Notes under the pieces: generated by a model
Databases searched by the model: none
The model's input: only the letters and a program-made list of their open reading frames with translations
What the model was told of the DNA's origin: nothing
Part shown: one piece after another, positions 34,414 through 47,420 of the stretch
Layout of the letters: each line of letters opens with the position of its first letter
Numbering within the stretch: the first letter of the stretch is position 1
From: Thunnus maccoyii
Taxonomy: Eukaryota; Chordata; Actinopteri; Scombriformes; Scombridae
NCBI RefSeq assembly: GCF_910596095.1
Contig: NC_056534.1
Location: 12,471,490-12,535,489, forward strand
DNA length: 64,000 nucleotides
Direction of reading: 5' to 3'
Program-made: the position numbers and the translations under genes

Positions 34414-36516
34414 TCAAATACTTAAGCACTAATACAAATACTCTTAACAATAGCAATGACAGCATGTCTGCATTGAATAATCTACTGGAGGCACACATGG
34501 TGTCAGGGAGAATTAAAAAAAAGACTTTGCTTCACTGGAGACAAATACAAATGAAGTCGAGAACGTTAATGCTGACTTCGCAGTCTCTTGAATCAAAGGC
34601 TGACTAGCCAGTCCAAGGAATCAAGTCTTAATACATTAACTGATGACACTGTCAAACTTGAAGCTGAAAACATGGACTGAGAAGGATGATGCAACGTCCA
34701 CATAGTCATTTCAAGTTTTGGTGCAAAGATCTTCCCGTGTCTCCCAATATATTGTGCTCATACAGTTGTCACTGCTATCACTGTCACTGTTGTGCTCTTC
34801 CATTGCTTCTTAGCCAAAGTGATGGTTATCTGTGAGGCTTGCAAATGGAACAAGAGCCATTAATAGAACAGTGACAGGTGAGTGGATACAGATATATAAT
34901 GACTGGAGAGATCAAGAGGAGGTGGAGGATTTAGTGATGGGTGGTTTGTATGTTTTTTTGTTTTGTTTTGTTTTGTTTGGGGTGTTTTTTGTTTGTTTGT
35001 TTTTGCTGTTGTTTTGTTTTGTTTTTTGTCTTTATTGTATGATACAAAAGAGAAAACAAAATATCAAGGCACACACTGGTTTTGAAATACAACATAATGA
35101 GACAATAGTAAAATAATAAAATAAAATAGCTAAATAATAAGTAAATATCCCAATTAAACAAATTATATATACATATATATCAGGTCATTCCATCAAAACA
35201 TTATTTCTCCTGATTATTCTCCAGAAAATGTTCCAAATCTCTCAAAACTTGCTAAACTTGTTTTTTTGTGAAGTAAATGATCTTTTCTAGAGTAAGGTAA
35301 AAAATCATTCCTTTCAGCCTTTGGGAAGTTCCACAGCTTGTTCCTTTCTCTCCGGCGATATTGGTTCCACATATGTTTCTAGCAGCTGCATTTTAAACAT
35401 TGTGATAAGATTCAATGCATAGTAAAGGTTAAGGAGTAACAATCTATTAACTGAAAGAGGTCAATTGGTGTCATAATTTAGAAGAAGACACTCATTTTTC
35501 AAGCAGTGCCAGTGGATATTTCCAGAAAGGTGCTGCAGAGTTGCCTGCAGTACCAGTCACCAGTGTGGCAGTCACGTACTGTACATGTTTTCAGCTCACA
35601 TCAACCTCATCTGTTAGCGAAAGGTTATCTGTCCCCCTGTTGAGCCGAGAGAGTGACGTGTGATAGACTCCAGCTTCTGTGAGCCTCTACTCAGGCCTGG
35701 AGATGCTGGCATGTGGTCAAGCCAGTCAACCTGTTTCCATCAACACAATAATCAATAGTGTCAGAGACGTCTCTGGTATCCTCTGTGCTGTCTGCTTTTG
35801 CACACAGACACCCCTGACAACCATATTGTTATGTGACCAGCAGCAATGTCGACTGGTTTAGCCATTATCAGCTAGCTGCAGTAATACAGAAAAGGTCACA
35901 ATGTGACACCTGCAAGACATCCAACCAGTTACTTCCTCAACATGTCTTACACACAGTCAAGAATAGAGTGTCATATGTTACAGATGAGAAAGCAGAGACA
36001 TGAGACATGAGTTGTGTTTGTCTAACAGACTGGTATAAAACAGGGTTATGTTTTTTTCTCTTGATTTGAACCAGAACATTTCAACAGATCTTATTTACAT
36101 TGTGACACATAACAAGTTCAAAACCGCTGAGATAAATAATAAGTTACACTTTCTTAATATACAGTCAACAGTATTAACTAGGCTACTGATGTAGATGATC
36201 AAACCTCGTCAAACATACAATTTCCTTCATCGGAAAGATTTTAGACGTCCTTAGAAATAAACTGTGATGAGATAAAACACATTACTAACCTGTTTTATAC
36301 AAGAAAAAGCTAGCTGTAAGTGAACTACACTTTAAGAAATAAAACCATTCAAACCATTAGAAAAGTACACATAAATTAGGCAGTTTTCACATAAAACACT
36401 TGAATTCTTTCAAAACAAATGTGACCATATATTTGATACAGGTTCCTGATTTATATACAGATTCTCAGCAGCAGTAATCCTTCAAGGAAAATAGCTTTTA
36501 ATAATCACTCTATTGT

Positions 36517-36870
36517 TTGGTGAACTTACCTCAAAAGGTATTCAAAAGGTATTCAAAAGGTATTCGCTGCTTTCTGAATCTTGACCACACTGACATCATA
36601 AACATATCCCTGCAAGATTTTGATGAATGGTATTTAACTTCAGAAGAGCTGAAATATCCCTTGGATACTACACTGATTTATAATGTTCAGTGTATTCCAA
36701 GAGGTTTTGTTGTGATGAAGTGCTGTAATTTACCTTTTGTTGTACCCACTCTCACTCAACCTGCCTCATCTACTTCTGCTTCAGTGAGTGATTTCCTGCT
36801 TAGCCCTGGAATGACTTTCAACAAGCCCCAGAGAATGGGTGTATTTCAACTTGCTGTAAGTTGTTTGTGA
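36517..36870 (+). CDS. Unassigned 117-codon ORF
   Basis: A 117-residue frame with fairly balanced amino-acid use (SKGIRCFLNLDHTDIINISL, SEELKYPLDTTLIYNVQCIP). There is no signal peptide, clear membrane segment or domain that I know. It starts just after a small AAAGGTATTC tandem triplication (about 36,534-36,564). No splice or promoter evidence supports it. It could be a chance frame, a fragment of a repeat protein or part of an exon. I would not treat it as a gene without transcript data. Confidence 0.12.
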   Translation: MVNLPQKVFKRYSKGIRCFLNLDHTDIINISLQDFDEWYLTSEELKYPLDTTLIYNVQCIPRGFVVMKCCNLPFVVPTLTQPASSTSASVSDFLLSPGMTFNKPQRMGVFQLAVSCL

Positions 36871-37239
36871 CCAGAGTAAAGTTTGTGTGGTACTGGAGAG
36901 TTTTTTTGTATACATTCCCTACAAAAATTGGAAGCACTACGCAATATTTCTTCCCTCCTTTCAGTAATCACAAACATTGTGGGTGGGGAAGGTGGAAAAC
37001 CATCTTCAGGAGGAAAATTGGTATCTCATCTTCAAAAATGAGTTTCTTCCTGTGTGGTCACTGAACATCAGTTCAAAATAGTGAGCCTACAGGACATATT
37101 AGTTTGATCTAGAGCAGCTGTTTACACCACTGTAGTTGTGCTGGGAATGTCTCCTCATCCATGTATGGCTGGTTATCCATCTTGGAATGTAATAACACAA
37201 AACTAAGATTCTGCAGCAATTCTAGCAGTTTTGTGAGGC

Positions 37240-38455
37240 TGTAGTTAGACCCAGCAGTGCTTTGAACCAAATGTTAATATTGAAATGCTAACATGCTCAC
37301 AATGATAACTTTAACATGCTAATAATTAGCAGATATAATTTTTTACCATGTTCATAATTTTAGTGCAACACATTAGCATGCTAAAATTTGCTAATCAGCA
37401 CTACAGCTACACCTCAGGCTTGTGGAAATGTCAATAGTTTTGCAAGTATTTTGTCATTAAAAAACAAATAGAAATGTTCAGGAGATCACCAAAGTCATTA
37501 GGATTTATCCTCTGGGCACCACAGATATCTGTACCAAATATCTCAGCAGTTGTCAAGACATTTCACAAAAAACGTAAAATGTAACCCTTATGGTGGCGCT
37601 AGTGGAAAAATCAGGGGATCACCAACATCAATAGGCTTTATCACCCACATAACATGAATGACTATACAAATTGTCGAGGAAATCCATCCACTATTGTTGA
37701 GATATTTCAGTTTGGACCAAAGTGGTGGACCAACAGACCAACATTGCCACCTCTACATTTAAGAGTAGGCTAAAAACCTTCCTTTTTGTATATTATAGTT
37801 AGGGCCAGCCCAGGCTTGCCTTGGACCAGCCCCTAGTTATGCTGCTATAGGCCTAAACTATCAGGGTACTTCCCATGATGCACTGAGCTCCTCTCTCTCT
37901 CCATCTGTACGCATTCATGTACCAGTAATGCATGTTACTAACTCTCATCTTCCCCGTAGTTTTGTGCTTTTTTGTCTCGCAGGAGACCTTTGTCTGCGGA
38001 CCAACTGTCCGGCTTATCACCCTCCACTGCTGCTATTATTAGTTATTTTTGCCCACTGCTACCGCTATTATTATTAGTCACATTTCTACTATTATTATTG
38101 TTTCTATTGTTATTATTATTGTTGCTGTGCTTCTCTGTGCCTCTCTCTCCCCTCTCCCCCTCCCTCTTCCTCTCTCAATCCAACCGGTCGAGGCAGATGG
38201 CCGCCTACCTAGAGCCTGGTTCTGCTTGATGTTCCTTCCCATTAAAGGGAAGTTTTTCCTTGCCACTGTCACCAAGTGCTTGCTCATGTGGGAATGTTGG
38301 GTCTCTGTAAATTAAAGAGCACGGTCTAGACCTGCTCTATGTGAAAAGTGCCCTGAGATAACCTCTTGTTGTGATTTGGTGCTACATAAATAACACTGAC
38401 TTGACCTGACTTGACTTGATTAGAGCCACACTGCTAAGCGTGGCTAAAAAACAAC
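37240..38455 (+). repeat. Abundant fish repeat, interrupted by a LINE 3' end
   Basis: The segment holds AATGCTAACATGCTCACAAT, CATTAGCATGCTAA, ATCACCAAAGTCATTAGGAT and GTTGAGATATTTCAGT, then ACCAAAGTGGTGGACCAACA. These are hallmark phrases of one of the commonest percomorph repeats. It breaks at about 37,745 (CATTGCC) and resumes at about 38,418 (AGAGCCACACTGCTAAGCGT, then GGCTAAAAA), which is the normal continuation. A reverse-oriented copy is at 56,085-56,580. The class is not certain. Confidence 0.7.
37746..38417 (+). mobile_element. LINE 3' untranslated region (Rex1/L2-like) with (TTGAC)n tail
   Basis: Contains TTCCTTCCCATTAAAGGGAA, AGTTTTTCCTTGCCACTGTC, CCAAGTGCTTGCTCATG and CTTGTTGTGATTTGGTGCTA, ending in CATAAATAACACTGACTTGA and short TTGAC repeats. 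This is a widely known 3' end of fish LINEs. The few bases at its start (AAGAGTAGGCTAAAAACCTT) fit the last codons of the polyprotein (FKSRLKTF-like). 5'-truncated. Inserted into the repeat described above. Confidence 0.7.
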
Positions 38456-41027
38456 AAAATGGATGCTTGTATTACTAATATCTGTTTTCCAACAGCAGGT
38501 ATTTCCTTTAAATTCTTGACAAAAGTGTTAGTACTACCAAGAGACTCAAGCTGACTAAACACAGCTATAAGATAATGTAATATTCAGTGCAACAAAATGC
38601 AAAGTCTCTGTTAGCATTTCCATTCATTATCAGTCAAAACACAGTCTAAGCTTGTGTTCAAAGAGGGGAGACAGCACAGTCCTTTGCATTTAGAAAAGGT
38701 TGAGATATGAACAGGAAACAATGTAAATGTATCTAAATGTTGTATTAAACTATTCTCGCATGTTAAAATCTAACATAACCAAATTGTGATATTATAGTTC
38801 ATCTAATTTGTGCATCAAACTACACATCTAAAATGAGGATGCTTGGTTGTTACATGGCAAAGACACTTTGTGAAATAAGGACAACCTACATATGTAAATG
38901 ACAGTGCAGAACTATGCATAGATATCAAAGAATTTTGTGTTTATATGAGGAACTGACAGCAGTTGCTTTGCTACGAGAGCAGCCTGAGATGCTGGGCAGG
39001 AAACGTATTCACATGCATTTAATCAAGAATTATTTGCCATCTTCCTGTCTTTAATAATTGTATTTGTACTTCTGAATTTGGTTAATCATTAAACAGAGAG
39101 GATTTATTGGATATTCTGGCAAACAATAATTCAAGCTGAGACATGTTAACAAGCCTCATGTGTAGTGACTCCATGTGATAGCATGTTATACAAGGTACTT
39201 TAGCCCATACAGCTGGAATTAAATTGTGATGTAACCCCTTGTCTGTGGGGACATGTAGTGTTTGTTTTATCATTTTTGTTGCGTGTGTCCTTATTTTTAG
39301 TGCATTCACCTGTAATATCTCATTGAAATCTATGTTTTTGTGAGTGAAAAATTTGTATAACACATAAACACTGACGTTTACAGAGACTGGCTCCACTGGC
39401 TTCCACTGGCTCCAGAGCTTATGTAAACAAACAATAATAGGATTTCACTTCTTTTTCTTGTTCTTTACTCAAAATGTCAACTTCTCAAATACATCCGTAC
39501 ACATTCAAGCCGAAATCTGATCCAAAATATGAGAGTGGACAATGCAAACAACCCATGGAACATCCTTAGCAACAAAGACGACAGAACAGATGGATGTCTG
39601 TGGGCGTGTGCAAACAATGTCCATGTCATCATGGAGAGGAAGTGGAGGTAACAAACGAAGCATTCAGAGCACGTTGAAGCCCTGCCTTTTGACTTTCAAG
39701 GGGCATTTTTACACATGTTCACCTTAAGTTTTGTAAATTTGACCATGTTTAACATAGACATCCGACATCATAACAGTATAAAAATAACAGAAACTCACAA
39801 AAGGCATGTTATGGCTCCTTTAAGATTTTTTTTTCAAATTATGGAAAACTATATCAATCTAGTCCTTTGTATTCACTGTAATTGTGAATATAAAGTTTTA
39901 CTGAAATAGTGAACTGTTTTAAGTTGTAGCTGGCTTTGTTTTTTAACCCCAGTAAAAAAACTACAAAATAATAATTTTTCATCACAAAGCCTCCAATGGG
40001 TCCAGACTCTAATCGTGTCTCTTTCATTGTCTTCAGACTTATTAACATGTCATTAGGCTACTAACTTGCTAACATATACTAATAAACCTAAACTAGCCAA
40101 AATTTTCCTTGTGATGTCACTGATGAAAACAAGAAAGAAAATGCTGCATACACACCATTGTGGGTATTTGTTGTCAACTGTTTTTTTTTTTTCATAAATC
40201 AAAAATGCTTTTCAAGGACAGGCAATTACTATGCCCACTCAAGTCTGAAAACTTCGTCAGAAAACTACATTTTATTATGTACTTCTTTCCTCCAGCAGTG
40301 CTTTCAGCAGCATTCCTGCCCTTGTGCAAACTTGAAATTGTTAGTAAATATTTTCTCCATTTTCCATTGTTTGTTTGTGTCTCACTTTTTGCATTATGAT
40401 CAGTAAAGGCAGACCCAAACACAGACATCAACAATGGAATTAAGTAGTATAAAAAGGGGTTTATTATAGGAAAAAAAGGGAATAAGGATGGCAGGCAAGG
40501 CAGAAGGTAGAGAGGCGATGGCGGATGGCAGAGCTAAACTGAGATGGATGGTGGATGGCAGAGTTGAGCTGAGCAGGACAGATGGACGAGAGTGTGAGCA
40601 TAACTGGCTGAGGATAAGCTCGGGGGTTTAGTAAACAAGTTGGTGAGAAAGGCAGGCAGGGGGACTGGAGGGTAGTGATCCTGGAAACACAAGAAAACAT
40701 GCTAAGTACAGGTCATGTACACAACATGAGGAAAAACTGAATATGTTATTGCAGAATGGCCAAGAGCAAGAGACTACCACTCCACTGTGGTTGAAACAGG
40801 TGATGAGTGGATGGAGAACCGGAGAAGATATACTGTTGAGTTGATGAGTTTATGGAAGGCAGATGTGCAGGCTGGGCAGGTGGGGCCAATGAGCCACAAT
40901 CAGGAGGGAGCCAGAGAGTGTCAAGGAAGGAAACCATACCCACACACAGAGACAGACGGGGGGAAAACATCAGATACAGGGAAAAAGGGAGACACATGGA
41001 AACACAATGGAAATAACTGGAGGTCTT
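38456..41027. other. No gene recognised
   Basis: The 104-codon minus-strand frame at 39.1-39.4 kb and the 97-codon frame at 40.8-41.1 kb have no domain. The 40.4-41.0 kb part is purine-rich with GGCAGGCAAGGCAGAAGG-like wording that I associate with dispersed fish repeats, but I cannot name one. Confidence 0.35.
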
Positions 41028-41642
41028 GGCCTTGTTCAGATGGCCAGCCTAAATCTGTTGTTTTGGCATATCCAGATTGATTTTAGAAAGTCTGAACAGC
41101 AAAAACCCACATGAAATGCGATTTTTGCAAACCGGATCAAAGCCACATTTGGAGGTGGTTTGAAATGTGATTCCAATCGGATTTCTCAGTTCGGATGCTC
41201 TGGCCACTCAAATCAGATTTCAAAGTGTCTTTTGCGTCACTCACAACGGGACACATAATGGCGACGTCAAATCCAGGCTGACGGAAGTGCATCAGAGCGG
41301 CTGAGCAGAATCCATGCTGTTACTAGCAGAGCAGTATGGAAGACAACACAGAGAACAACAGTCTGTGGTCAGATGCTGAAATAAATTGTCTGTTGGCACT
41401 TTGGAGGGATGACGGATCTCCATTTCTCATGCTTCCACGTAAAGCCACGTCGGAAAGCTGCGTCACCAGCGTACATAGTTACTGACGCCTACGTCTTTAC
41501 TACAGCAACCCATGAAGATAGATTGGTGATGTCTGGACACACAAATCCGATCTGATCACTTGCAAATAACAGTGCATAAAGTCTGTCTTGACGATCTGAT
41601 TTGAGAAACAAATCTGATTTGCCTGTAGTCTGAACAAAGCCC
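41028..41642. mobile_element. Non-autonomous TIR DNA element
   Basis: Left end GGCCTTGTTCAGATGGCCAG; the reverse complement of the right end is GGGCTTTGTTCAGACTACAG. The ends are imperfect inverted repeats, with AAATC(T/A)GATT-like subterminal motifs on both sides. About 615 bp, with no transposase. Resembles fish PIF/Harbinger-type MITEs. The target-site duplication is not clear. Confidence 0.55.
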
Positions 41643-42103
41643 TTGAGGCCTGTCCCACTCGGGATTCACCACACGAATACTGTTTAACATTTTTCATGAT
41701 GACTTCTCTCACAAAATGGAGAGATAAGGCTTCAATATTTCTCCTCTTCGTTAATCAGACAGAGGCAGCCTTACCCCCTCTCCTCACCCACAGAGGAAGA
41801 GAGAGGGGGAGACAAAGTCAATAGCATCTGTAGGTTGCTTTACTGTGGTGTTGCTAATTATTTAATCCTGATGGTTGTCATTAATCTGCTACTGGCATCA
41901 TTTACAGTCGGCATGCTGCATTGCTCCATAGCTGCGAGGTGAACGTGGGTTGCACTACACACCCTACTCTAAATGCAAATTTCCCAAAGGAAATATATGC
42001 AGGGAGCCACTGTAGAACACTGATCACATTTGTGTGCAGTGCTTGGTTTTGCTGTTTGGCTGTGAGTTTCATCGTATTTTCCCTTTTATCGTCCTGCTGT
42101 GTA
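41643..42103. other. No gene recognised
   Basis: Noncoding. GAGAGAGGGGGAGA purine run at 41,797-41,812. Confidence 0.4.
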
Positions 42104-44225
42104 CAGTGTAGTCAAAAGGCATTAGGACAGTGACACATTTTTCAGTGGTTTGGCTCTGTGCTCCAGCACTTTGGATTTCAAATTAAACAGTGACTACGAG
42201 GTTAAAGTGCTGACTCTCCCCTTTAAATTTCAGGGTGTTTACATCCACGTAAGATGAACAGTGTAGGAAGGTGGTGCTTTTTATACACAGCAGCTTCATT
42301 CTCGGGGAGAAAAAGTAATTGAACAAGTTAATATGGACTTAAAGGCATAATATTTAATATTTGGTGTCATATCGCTTACAGTCAGCAACTTTCTGAGGTT
42401 TATGACCCACAGGCATCAGCAGACACTTATGCCATGTTCCAATTCCATAAAAAGTATGTACAATGGTATATACTAATATTTACAGTATACTGTGCGCGTC
42501 TACTATTTTGAATTTAGATACAATAAATCAACATACCATAATGTGTTCTGTTAATCAAACTTTATAATGCCACTGTCAATTAAGCTTTAGATAGAAAAGG
42601 CAAAATGTCTTTCTAAATATTTAATACTCATTTTATTGACCCACCAACATTTGAAACCTCTTTATATTTTGAGATTGAAAGTTCGTTCTTGTTGTTGGAA
42701 AAAGCAGTTGGCCAAACCGTCTCTCAACAGGATCCATTAGTAGCTGTTGTGCAGGTTTTGATGGCATCACACAGTCTTCTACTCTTCCCGTCACAAGCTG
42801 ATCGTACCCTGCTGCAAACACATGCGCTCATTTAGGATTCTGATATTGAAGCTATTCAGCGAAGTTTCAGGAGCAGGACCACACCTCAACCACGCCACTT
42901 CCGGCATTCCTATAAATACCACCTAACCCTCTCCTCTTCTTCCGCTCTCGTATTCTGCGCCCTTGTCAACACCAGAATATCCTCCTTGAAAAACTTTTTT
43001 CACAAAATGTAAATATAATTAAATATGGTGACATTTAAGGAGGTTACTACATTATTAATGCTGACATTATTGCAGGAAAAGCAGCAGCAGTTTCTCTTCT
43101 GTCTTAACTTCTTGCTCATTTTAGATGCTGTTACTTAGCTCAAGGCCCACTTATGTAAATAGCAAAAGGACTGCACTTATATAGCACCTCTCTAGTCTTC
43201 CATGTACTCTTGCCCAAGGTCACTTCAACATGCGGACTGGAGGAACCAGGGATTGAACCACCGATCTTCCAATTAGTGGATGACCCGCTCTACCTCCTGA
43301 ATCACAGCCACCCATGTGAAATATAATTAATTAAAGGTAAGAAAAGCTCATTCCGTGGTCAGATCACTGTTTTGAAGGCGATGCATCTGTCAGAACTACG
43401 GACAGAGAGAAAGAAACTTTTATTACAAAGAGAAATTATTTCAATGGTTAAATCACCACTTAGTGAGAAATGTGGGCATGTTACTACATGACTAATTTAT
43501 CATTTCATGGAAAAATCAGAGAGGGGTTTCTTACATCCATTCTTCTCCGAAATCTTGTTATTGTGTCTGACATAAAGTAGAAACCTGCTTCATGAAGGTG
43601 TGTGTGATCAGGAAGGGCGGTAAAGTCTTCACTTCATACTGACAGACAGAGGCGATCAGCTTTAATGTACAGCAGAAATGATGACAGAGGCTGCTGAACT
43701 GAATGCACTGTCAGGAGGTAAGCATCCAGTAGCCAACACTGCATGGACCGGTCATTGAGAACTGTTGATCTGACACCAAATCCACCCACAATAATTACAC
43801 AGAGGCACACAAAGCAGGGGGCAGCCCAGGAAAAAGGATACATAAAAACACCCTGAATATGTCCATCAATAATGTTTCACGCATTATTGACAGAAGATAA
43901 AATTAACCACATTGACCAGGCTGACAGGACATTAGATTTTAACTAGATTTTAAATATTTCTTTTCATTGCAGCATTAGAAATGTTCAATTCAGTTTTTCG
44001 AGACCAACACCCCTCCAAACTTATTACTAATTTTGTTGCTTACTGGGGAACTCAGGTCTTTTTGGCTCCACCGTAATTCGAACACTGCATGAATGACCTC
44101 AAACCCTTAAAGCTGAAAGTCAGCCCTTTACCTTCATTGTCAGTGTTTCATTTTAAATTCAATGTGCTGGAGCAGAGCCAAAACAATAAAAAATATCACT
44201 GTCCTAATACTTTCTGACTGCACTG
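42104..44225. mobile_element. Mariner/Tc1-type element bracketed by long TIRs
   Basis: The left end CAGTGTAGTCAAAAGGCATT and the reverse complement of the right end (CAGTGCAGTCAGAAAGTATT) match, both continuing AGGACAGTGA. Each end is bordered by TA (42,102-42,103 and 44,226-44,227), the Tc1/mariner target. The similarity runs on for about 130 bp inside each end (TTTTGGCTCTG...CTCCAGCAC, AAAGGGCTGACTTTCAGC-like). The middle (about 42,350-43,990) holds unrelated sequence, including a tRNA-related fish repeat and a promoter-like TATAAATA at 42,912. No transposase is seen. Confidence 0.7.
43155..43320. repeat. Abundant fish repeat, SINE-like fragment
   Basis: AATAGCAAAAGGACTGCACT then TATATAGCACCTCTCTAGTC, and further CTTGCCCAAGGTCACTTC, AACATGCGGACTGGAGGA, ATTAGTGGATGACCCGCT and CTACCTCCTGAATCACAGCC. 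I recognise this as one of the commonest short repeats of percomorph genomes. It lies inside the mariner-type bracket. Confidence 0.7.
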
Positions 44226-44227
44226 TA

Positions 44228-45234
44228 CCATATGTAACACTTTTAGTCAATGTCAGATGCCAAACAAAATACGCAATGTGGATTTCTCTTTCCTACATCA
44301 ACTTTAAATGCAATGATAGGACTGCAGGAAGTAATGCTAGGGAAATAGTTTCAGAAATTGCAGGCAGACTTTGGTTTGGCATTGACAATTTGGTACCAGC
44401 TGGTGTAGACACAGTGTCTGAGTGGCGCGGACCTTGTCAGCACTTACGACAGTTAGGGTTGACAAGTTCCCGGAATCAGCCTAAAAGTTTCACAGCATCT
44501 GCGTCTTCCTCTGTCTGTAGAGAATTTGCCATGGGTGATTGCCTTAGTGGCTGTATTAACAGACATCACTACTGCCCTCCTTCCCCCCAATGGCACTATA
44601 AGCTTCCTTTGATGCAAATATTCACTGAGCACATGAAGAAAATCCATTTTCTTTCACACAGACCCCATACTGACACTTCTCAAAAAAATAGAGAGACTTG
44701 CTCTTCCCAGGAGAGGAGAGGTTCAGGAGGGAGAGGAGAATAGACAGACATGACCTTCTTCTTCGGCTCTGCTTTGCTGTAGCCTGGGGATCCTGTCAAC
44801 ATAAACTGTAACAAAGACATTGGTAGCTTCAATCCAACTCTGTATTTTTGTCACCACATAGAAAACACACACATCAGTGGGAGGTTTAACTGAAACTGTA
44901 TTGAACTGTACTGAAAGTTGGGTACTGGGTACTCCTTCAAAACCTTATAATCCTAAATCCTTCTGAAGAAACATATTTACATGGTGACTTCAGCTGTCAA
45001 GTTCATGACATACCCTAATAAAATATTGTGCAATTTATGAGCTCATACCGTGAAGCCATAAAAAACAAAGTAAACACTTGTCGGATTGGCTTTCAGAGTA
45101 GGTTTAGAAGAATTGTGACAGCTTTTATTTGGCAAAGGTTTTCTCTCCTTAAGAATAAAAGAGTGACTTAGGGGCTAAGAAAGGATTTGAATTAGATTTT
45201 TGTTGCTAAGTGATAAGGTAACACAATAAAGTAT
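44228..45234. other. No gene recognised
   Basis: The 193-codon frame starting at 44,162 begins inside the transposon's inverted repeat and shows no domain. The rest is unassigned. Confidence 0.4.
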
Positions 45235-45400
45235 ACAGCCATACAACAGGCTAGCTGTTTCCAGTCTTTATGCTAATCTAAGACAATTAGCTTCTGGCAG
45301 TAGCTTCATATTTTGTTTCGCAGATAAGACTGGTATCAACTCTGACCAAGTAAATGAATATTTCCCAAAATGTCGAACTATTTCTTTGTTGTTCACATTG
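45235..45400. repeat. Half copy of the foldback MITE
   Basis: AGCTGTTTCCAGTCTTTATG then CTAATCTAAGACAATTAGCTTCTGGC and ATTTCCCAAAATGTCGAAC, then TATTTCTTTG. This is the right half of the same family as 6,394-6,639, in the sense where the TTAAAGAAATAG end lies on the right. The left half is missing or too decayed. Confidence 0.6.
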
Positions 45401-46529
45401 TTTGAAACAATGCTGATTTAAAAGTTGTTATCGTTGTAGCTCAACTTATAACCTGTATACCTGTAGCTGTGTTGTTGTCATTCATGCTTGTCGCCATTTT
45501 CGTGGCAACAAGCCACGTCTGGATCTGTCACGAGACGTTGAAGTTCCCATACTTAATCCTGTCCTCAAAGCTCTGATTGGCCTGGTCACTTTTCAAACCA
45601 GCAGAAATACACAAAATCTATGACTTCACTGAAAAAAATGGATGTTGCAGTACTTCTGGAACCAATCTACTACACAGCATAAATTAGAAACAAAAACCAA
45701 GAAAGTTAATTGAACATCAGATCTTCAGCAAAATTACTTAAAACAGACAGGCAATTAACATTGTATTGTATGTATTGTAAAATTGTGTCTATCTAAAGTA
45801 TCTAAGTTAGCAAGTGATACCTGTGATTGACCAGGTTTGTTTTGTCCGGCAGCTGTCTGGTTTATTGGCAATGGTAATGATTTATTTATCCTTTTAATCA
45901 AAGATATATTTACATTCATGTTTGCTGGTTGGTTGATATATTTATTCAACTTTGCAAAGCCAACATGCTCGTCAAAGCTTTACTTTAGTTATTGGACTGC
46001 AGCTTTTAAATCATGCATTGACAACAACAATGATGAAAATAACAATTAACTATTGTCACTGTTTTAAGTTCACTCCTGCTCTGTATAGATAACATAGAGG
46101 CAACAATAGTTGGTAATTAATAAATCTACTGAGAGTCTATTCAGACTTTTTTAAACCAGTAATTCCACAGTGTTATAAGTGGAGATATCTTTAGTGTGTA
46201 AATTAAAATATAATTGAGTTAATTCTTCTTGTGGGTGTCTTTCTGCATATAACAATAATAAGATCAGACATTATGTAAACTGTACAATCTGATTGTGTGG
46301 GTGAGGATAAGAGCACCAGGCAGAGCAGCATTAATTATTAGCTCCTGACAACATGTGCTCCTACGTGGCCCCTCTATGGTACCCTCTGCAGCCTCTTTGA
46401 GGGGTCAGGATGTTAACAATTTTTCTTGCACTGTGTATAGAGTTTATGGATTTTTACCTGCAGTAGGACATAACAGACGTAACATTTGTTATGTTTAAAG
46501 TTTCTTGAAACTAGTTGAAACTAGTTTTT
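45401..46529. other. No gene recognised
   Basis: AT-rich noncoding DNA with chance frames only. Confidence 0.45.
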
Positions 46530-46617
46530 ACAGACAGAAACCTGGCTTGATCAAACTGGTAATAAGGAGTTGACTGAAACATCACCAGCTAACAACAATT
46601 TCAATCAGGAGAGACAA

Positions 46618-47134
46618 GTGAATGGAGAAAAGATTATGTTTATTATATCAAATAGAAATTATAGTCATAAGTCTTTGGTGCTTGGACTCCATAAGGACAT
46701 TATCCCTGAGCAGCCATGAGATAGATCCCCCCATAGAGTCCAGACACTGGAAGTGGTGGTGGCTGATGACTTCGGATGAGACTTATTGCCAATGAAGTGA
46801 TGGGACTGATGGGACTGATGATCTTGCGGAGATGGAGCGGTGGGGAGGCGCCTGTAACAGCTGCATGCCAGACTAATGCAGAGAGAGAGAGACATTTTTA
46901 AAAAGACAGCAACCAGATGCAACCAGATCACTGTGCTATTGGATAGCATTGATCAGGTGGTGACAACTGAAACTCAAACTACACCCCTGGGCTTGACAGC
47001 TAGGAAATAGAGTGAGCATGCATGAGAGATGAGTATGACAGAGCGGTGTGAGCAATAGAACTATGCCTGGCATGCAAAAAGTCTTCCTGACTGAACTTTC
47101 ACTAAGCTTCATTTTGTACATTGCACTTGGGCTA
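46618..47134 (-). mobile_element. Insertion inside the LINE endonuclease, perhaps an LTR-type fossil
   Basis: This 0.5 kb block separates two halves of the L2 endonuclease domain that otherwise join as ...NFNQER and NRKGGW. On the minus strand it has a CCAAT, an AT-rich core, a middle with repeated GGGACTGAT (plus-strand sense) and an AATAAA-like signal (TATAATAAACATAAT) near its far end, the order expected of an LTR. It has no partner copy and no coding region. Class uncertain. Broken. Confidence 0.35.
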
Positions 47135-47420
47135 ATAGGAAGGGCGGTTGGGTTGCTGTTGTATATAATGATATTTTTAGCTGTAAATCTGTGTTATTTG
47201 GCAATTACCTGAGTTTTGAATATTTAGGTCTAGTTAATATATCTGTATCTCCTGTTGTACTTCTTCTTACTATCTATCATCCTCCTAAACTGAGGTTTCC
47301 TGGAAGAATTTGGTGAGCCATTATCTATATTATCTATATTCATGTTGATAATAGCAACAACTCAGATACAAAACAATTCGTCAGTTTATTAGAATCATTT
47401 GATTTCAAACAGCATGTCAC

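Larger units (their letters stand above)
32661..37235. other. No recognised gene; microsatellites and one unassigned ORF
   Basis: Contains an (ATA)n tract and TTTTG-rich stretches (34,955-35,030). The 111-codon frame at 33,438 and its neighbours overlap on both strands and have no domain. See also the unassigned frame at 36,517. Confidence 0.4.

Noticed and set aside
39480-39835. Sequence resembling a dispersed fish repeat (ACATTCAAGCCGAAATCTGA, GCATGTTATGGCTCC)
   Set aside because: I recall similar wording in fish repeats but cannot name the family or find ends, so it is not listed as a feature.
44162-44743. 193-codon frame, the longest single unassigned frame
   Set aside because: It begins inside the inverted end of the mariner-type element, shows no domain, and its composition is that of noncoding sequence.
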